Position numbers and translations under genes: made by a program. Shown here piece by piece: positions 60,275 to 64,000 of a stretch of 64,000 bases of DNA. A model generated the notes under the pieces. It did not search any database. It was not told the origin of the DNA and saw only the letters and a program-made list of their open reading frames with translations. Location: assembly GCA_003134815.1 (NCBI GenBank), contig PLCO01000009.1:189010-253009 (forward strand), given 5' to 3'. This DNA is from Acidobacteriaceae bacterium (GTDB lineage Bacteria; Acidobacteriota; Terriglobia; Terriglobales; Acidobacteriaceae). Each line of letters begins with the position of its first letter. The stretch's first letter is position 1.

Positions 60275-60523
60275 CTACGCGTGGTGTGCGCGCTCGCGCT
60301 CGCTTTCGCGTTCACGCTCACGCTCCTGCTCTGTGTCGGTGTTTTTTGAGGCAGCATCGCGGGCCACGTCCTTTACTGTGCCCACGACCTTCTGTGTTTT
60401 GCCCTTGATCTGCTGCGCGGCACCTTCCACCTGAGCGTTCGTGTTGCCGGTCCACTCACCAACCTGGCGTTTCGCCCGTCCTGCAGCATCGTTGATTGCA
60501 CCTTTTACGCGGTCCTTATCCAT
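60275..60523 (-). CDS. CsbD family stress protein with Arg/Glu repeat tail
   Basis: MDKDRVKGAINDAAGRAKRQVGEWTGNTNAQVEGAAQQIKGKTQKVVGTVKDVAR. Confidence 0.92.
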   Translation of the reverse strand: MDKDRVKGAINDAAGRAKRQVGEWTGNTNAQVEGAAQQIKGKTQKVVGTVKDVARDAASKNTDTEQERERERESERERAHHA

Positions 60524-60545
60524 GATTCCACCTCCGTGGTTTTTT

Positions 60546-60587
60546 GCTTCGGTTTATTGGCTTCGGTTTATCGGCTTCCGTTTATTT
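60546..60587. repeat. 14-bp x3 tandem array upstream of csbD-like start
   Basis: gcttcggtttattg|gcttcggtttatcg|gcttccgtttattt. Confidence 0.9.
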
Positions 60588-60667
60588 AGCGGGCCCCGTT
60601 GATGCCTCTTCTGACCCTTGGGGCGCGACAGGCGCAATCGAGTTCTGCGCCTGGTGGGGGATCGCGC

Positions 60668-60817
60668 CTAAACGGCCTTGCGTCCCGTGATGAGTTGGAT
60701 GACAAGCACTACGAGCGCGATCACGAGAAGGATGTGAATGAATCCGCCGAGGGTGTATGACGAAACAACGCCAAGCAACCAGAGCACGAGAAGAATGACA
60801 AAGATTGTCCAAAGCAT
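60668..60817 (-). CDS. small membrane protein, Lmo0937 family
   Basis: MLWTIFVILLVLWLLGVVSSYTLGGFIHILLVIALVVLVIQLITGRKAV; below ORF-track length cutoff. Confidence 0.85.
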   Translation of the reverse strand: MLWTIFVILLVLWLLGVVSSYTLGGFIHILLVIALVVLVIQLITGRKAV

Positions 60818-61136
60818 TGTTAACCTCCTGAGGATTCTTCCTCAACCACTCCCGCTTTGACGCGTGTGTGTGCGCGGGGGTTGTTCGCGGCGCAATATAT
60901 TCGAGTTAGGTGCGCCAACCGCAAATGCAATGCGGCAGAAACGATGCAACCGGGACGCGATTGCACGCATCGGGATCCGTAACGGGGGGGCTGCATTTGA
61001 AACGTTTGATGGGAAAGTGAATCTCTTTTGCGGCTAAGGGATTTGGCGAGGCAGCCGCGAGTGTTGATCCGGCATCACAGAAGAGGGTTTATGCCAGCTC
61101 GCATTATGCGCTGCGGCTGCTCAAAAGGAGAACGAC

Positions 61137-61286
61137 ATGATCTTGCTGATCATTCTGATTGTGCTGATTCTTGGATTCGGTTATGGCGGCTATCGAGTGG
61201 GGCCTGGATGGGGCTACTATGGCGGGGGCGGCATCGGCCTGATCCTTACGATTGTGCTGATTTTGCTGTTGCTGAAGGTGATTTGA
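61137..61286 (+). CDS. small membrane protein, DUF3309-like
   Basis: MILLIILIVLILGFGYGGYRVGPGWGYYGGGGIGLILTIVLILLLLKVI after AAAAGGAG; below ORF-track cutoff. Confidence 0.85.
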   Translation: MILLIILIVLILGFGYGGYRVGPGWGYYGGGGIGLILTIVLILLLLKVI

Positions 61287-61327
61287 AAGGTGGTCTAGGG
61301 CGGGGGCGGCACGGCGCGGGATGACTA

Positions 61328-61363
61328 GAGCGTTCCCATTCGCGGAAGGGGGTGGGAACGCTC
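61328..61363. terminator. candidate bidirectional terminator hairpin
   Basis: GAGCGTTCCCA-N14-TGGGAACGCTC between convergent genes. Confidence 0.55.
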
Positions 61364-61421
61364 GAGCGAATTCACGATTTGGGCTCGACTTGGGACTCGA
61401 CTTGAGCAAGCAGAAAGAAAA

Positions 61422-62441
61422 TTAGAAGACTCCGGCCATGTAGGCTTCCGCCGGTTGCAGATGTTCTGCTTTGGAGCCGCATTGTTCGAGCACCACTGGC
61501 GAGAGTGTGATGACCGGGCACTGCGCGTGGGCGAGAGTCTTGTAGACCACGCCGTGCCGGGTGATGGCGGCAAACGCTGAAGCGCCCTGCGCGCCCATGA
61601 CGATTAGATCGGCCTGCTGCGTACGGCTTTGGTAGAGCAGCTCTTCAGTCGGGTCGCCGGGCACGACGATGGTTTGCACGTCGATTTGACCCTGAAGTTG
61701 GCGGGGAACCAGCGCGAGCATACCCCCTTCCAACTCGTCGAGCGGACGGCCCGCGAGAAGATCGGCGTGATCGAATCCGGCGCGGTCGAATCCCGCACGA
61801 TCGAATCCCGCGCGGTCCTGAGGCGTGATGACATGCTCGAGGATCAGGCGCGCGCTGTGCTGCGCGGCGAGCTCGGCAGCGAAGGCCGCGACTACCGTGC
61901 TGGCCTCGTGCAGGCTGACGGCACAGAGAATGGTGCGCGTGACAAAATTGCGATAGGCGCCGTCGACCACTTCCGGACCGATGATAAAGACCGGCACGGT
62001 TGCGGTGCGCAGGACCGCCTCAGCGACAGAGCCCACCAGCAACTTGCCGATGGGTCCCGGCGAGTGCGTGCCCATGACGATACGGTCGATGTGGCGTTCG
62101 CGCGTAAAAGCGAGAATTTCGTCGGCGGGCAGGCCCGACCGGACGACAACTTCACAGTTGAGGCCCATTTCGCGAACGCGCGTGGCGAGCGGCTCGAGAT
62201 GCTCCTTTTCCAGGCGCGCGGCGGCAGCGGAATCGTAATAACGAATTCCCGAGGGATCCGATGCGGTGACGACGAGTGTGTCATAAGCGTGAAAGAGAAT
62301 GAGCTGGGAACCGAATTCATGTGCCTGCGCGAGCGCGAACGAAAACGCCTTCTCGTTGGGCGGTACTTCGGTGGCGAAGAGGATGGTGGAGGGTTTTGTC
62401 CAACCAGAATTCGAGAGGCCTGGGTTCAAAAGAGCAGCCAT
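61422..62441 (-). CDS. tandem-domain universal stress protein (UspA family)
   Basis: TILFATEVPPNEKAFSFALAQAHEFGSQLILFHAYD, VMGTHSPGPIGKLLVGSVAEAVLR, VMGAQGASAFAAITRHGVVYKTLAHAQCPV. Confidence 0.9.
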   Translation of the reverse strand: MAALLNPGLSNSGWTKPSTILFATEVPPNEKAFSFALAQAHEFGSQLILFHAYDTLVVTASDPSGIRYYDSAAAARLEKEHLEPLATRVREMGLNCEVVVRSGLPADEILAFTRERHIDRIVMGTHSPGPIGKLLVGSVAEAVLRTATVPVFIIGPEVVDGAYRNFVTRTILCAVSLHEASTVVAAFAAELAAQHSARLILEHVITPQDRAGFDRAGFDRAGFDHADLLAGRPLDELEGGMLALVPRQLQGQIDVQTIVVPGDPTEELLYQSRTQQADLIVMGAQGASAFAAITRHGVVYKTLAHAQCPVITLSPVVLEQCGSKAEHLQPAEAYMAGVF

Positions 62442-62528
62442 GGGAACCTCCTTATGGCGCGTCCAAATGGTGCCGCTCAAATAGTCTCAGGGGCATTGCG
62501 GCTTTGGCGGTGATACGCCGCACATGAG

Positions 62529-62548
62529 AAGGTGATTCCACTCACCTT
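62529..62548. promoter_or_regulatory. Crp/Fnr-like inverted repeat, usp side
   Basis: AAGGTGA-ttccac-TCACCTT. Confidence 0.6.
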
Positions 62549-62738
62549 TCGGCGATCTGGCGGCTCCGCTTGCCGGCCGGCTCTTGCAAAGTCACGGTAT
62601 GGACGCAGGACGTAAACAAGCGGGACTGACAATCGCCCTTGCCTTTGACAGAATTGTGGTCCCGTTGCGCGGATTTGTCCAGCGTGAGTCGACGAGTTTG
62701 TCCAGCAAGGGTAGAGGGACCCAAATGAGGCTGAGGAC

Positions 62739-62752
62739 GTGATCCCGATCAC
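62739..62752. promoter_or_regulatory. Crp/Fnr-like inverted repeat, radical SAM side
   Basis: GTGA-tcccga-TCAC. Confidence 0.6.
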
Positions 62753-62847
62753 AGATTGGCCCACTCAATAACTGATCTGATGGACACGATGGACGGGAAT
62801 CGCGACCCTTCGCGATTCGATCTGCGCATTCGCGCAGAGGAGGCCGG

Positions 62848-64000
62848 ATGACGACGGAGCTGATGCACAATATTCCCGCGCGAGGCGGGATCGACTATGA
62901 CGAATCGCCATTTCTGGCGATTTGGGAGATTACGCAGTCCTGCGATCTGGCCTGCAAGCATTGCCGCGCATCTGCGCAGTCGATTCCTCATCCGGACGAG
63001 CTGACACATGAGGAGGGCAAGGCGCTGATCGACCAGATTGCCGAGATGCACGTTCCGATTTTTGTGTTCACAGGCGGCGATCCGCTGAAGCGCAAGGATC
63101 TTTTTGAGCTAATTCGCTACGCGTCGAGCAAGGACCTGCGGGTTGCGGTAACTCCGAGCGCGACGCCGCTGCTGACTCGCGAGGCGATCTTCAAAATGAA
63201 AGAGGCCGGCCTGGTGCGGCTGGGGATTTCGCTGGACGGCTCGACGCCGGAGATTCACGATGCGTTTCGCGGGCTACCGGGAGCGTGGGCGCGGACGATC
63301 CAGGCGATTGAATGGGCCAACGAGGCGGGTGTTCCGATCCAGGTACACACTACCGTGAGCCGGCACAACGTAAACGACCTCGACAATCTGTGCGATTTGT
63401 TTGAGAAGCTGGCGATCGTGATGTGGAATGTGTTCTTCCTGGTTCCTGTTGGCCGCGGCCAGCTGGCCGATTTGCTGAGCGGCGAAGAATTTGAGCAAGT
63501 GTTCGGCAAGATTTATGAACTTTCGCGGCGGGCGAACTTCCAGATCAAGACGACGGAAGCGATGCATTATCGGCGCTACCTGCTGCAGCACAATCTGGAA
63601 GAGAAGCGCATGGGGCATGGAGCGGGGCACGGCGCCGGACACGGTTCGGGGCATGATTCGGGGCTGGCGCGCGGGGCCGCATACGAGCCGGGCACGCCGA
63701 CGGCGGACGCCAAAACGCGCAATATGGGCTGGGCGACGCGCCGCGTGAACGACGGCAAAGGGTTCGTGTTCATTTCGCACATGGGCAACGTGTATCCCAG
63801 CGGATTTTTGCCCATTCATGCGGGCAATGTGCGCGAGATGCCTCTCGGAGAGATCTACCGGAACGCGCCGATCTTTAAAGCGCTGCGCGACACGGGGCGG
63901 CTCGAGGGCAAGTGCGGCGCGTGCGAGTTCAAGGAGATTTGCGGAGGGTCGCGAGCGCGGGCTTACGCGGTGACGGGCGATCCGCTGGCTCAGGAGCCGT
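62848..64000 (+). CDS. radical SAM/SPASM protein with His/Gly-rich insertion, truncated by window end
   Basis: WEITQSCDLACKHCRASAQ (CxxxCxxC), FTGGDPLKRKDLFELI, CGACEFKEICGGSRARAYAVTGD. Confidence 0.92.
   Translation, partial: MTTELMHNIPARGGIDYDESPFLAIWEITQSCDLACKHCRASAQSIPHPDELTHEEGKALIDQIAEMHVPIFVFTGGDPLKRKDLFELIRYASSKDLRVAVTPSATPLLTREAIFKMKEAGLVRLGISLDGSTPEIHDAFRGLPGAWARTIQAIEWANEAGVPIQVHTTVSRHNVNDLDNLCDLFEKLAIVMWNVFFLVPVGRGQLADLLSGEEFEQVFGKIYELSRRANFQIKTTEAMHYRRYLLQHNLEEKRMGHGAGHGAGHGSGHDSGLARGAAYEPGTPTADAKTRNMGWATRRVNDGKGFVFISHMGNVYPSGFLPIHAGNVREMPLGEIYRNAPIFKALRDTGRLEGKCGACEFKEICGGSRARAYAVTGDPLAQEP

Noticed and set aside
61740-61815. tRNA-like TCGAATCCCGC strings
   Set aside because: They are the 15-bp coding repeat of the Usp gene, with no cloverleaf around them.

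Overview
64 kb window of a GC-rich genome. The gene content (Oar-like TonB-dependent receptor, mreBCD-mrdA-rodA-rng cluster, rimP-nusA-infB, mqnE, VWFA-type secreted proteins) looks acidobacterial; this is inference from family content, no database was searched. The window is mostly chromosomal housekeeping and metabolic genes: a 5'-truncated view of a TonB receptor at the left edge, alanine dehydrogenase, aldo/keto reductase, aldehyde dehydrogenase, the cell-shape operon, RNase E/G, arylsulfotransferase-like and Xaa-Pro peptidase genes, rimP/nusA/infB, rbfA (inverted and displaced), glycosyltransferases, glutaryl-CoA dehydrogenase-like, MqnE, DEAD helicase, HU, SDR, cytochrome c, DHA2 exporter, gamma-glutamyltransferase, ComF/HNH, and a stress-type group (CsbD, two about 49-aa membrane peptides, tandem Usp) ending in a radical SAM/SPASM gene cut by the right edge. 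Two type II toxin-antitoxin modules are present. No tRNA, rRNA, CRISPR or complete transposon was recognised. The most unusual signal is a recurrent architecture: at least ten short tandem-repeat arrays (period 7-21 bp, different sequence each time) sit within about 0-30 nt of a start codon (AKR, ALDH, mreC, a small hypothetical, nusA, GT39, GT2, pgeF, csbD, comF). Other notable signals are a roughly 480-aa disordered insertion inside the S1 domain of RNase E/G, inverted heptad arrays bounding the mreB-mreC spacer, a three-way-junction-like element with a second partial copy, phased A-tracts in an AT-rich spacer, and paired GTGA-N6-TCAC operators between usp and the radical SAM gene. All coordinates of small motifs were read by eye.
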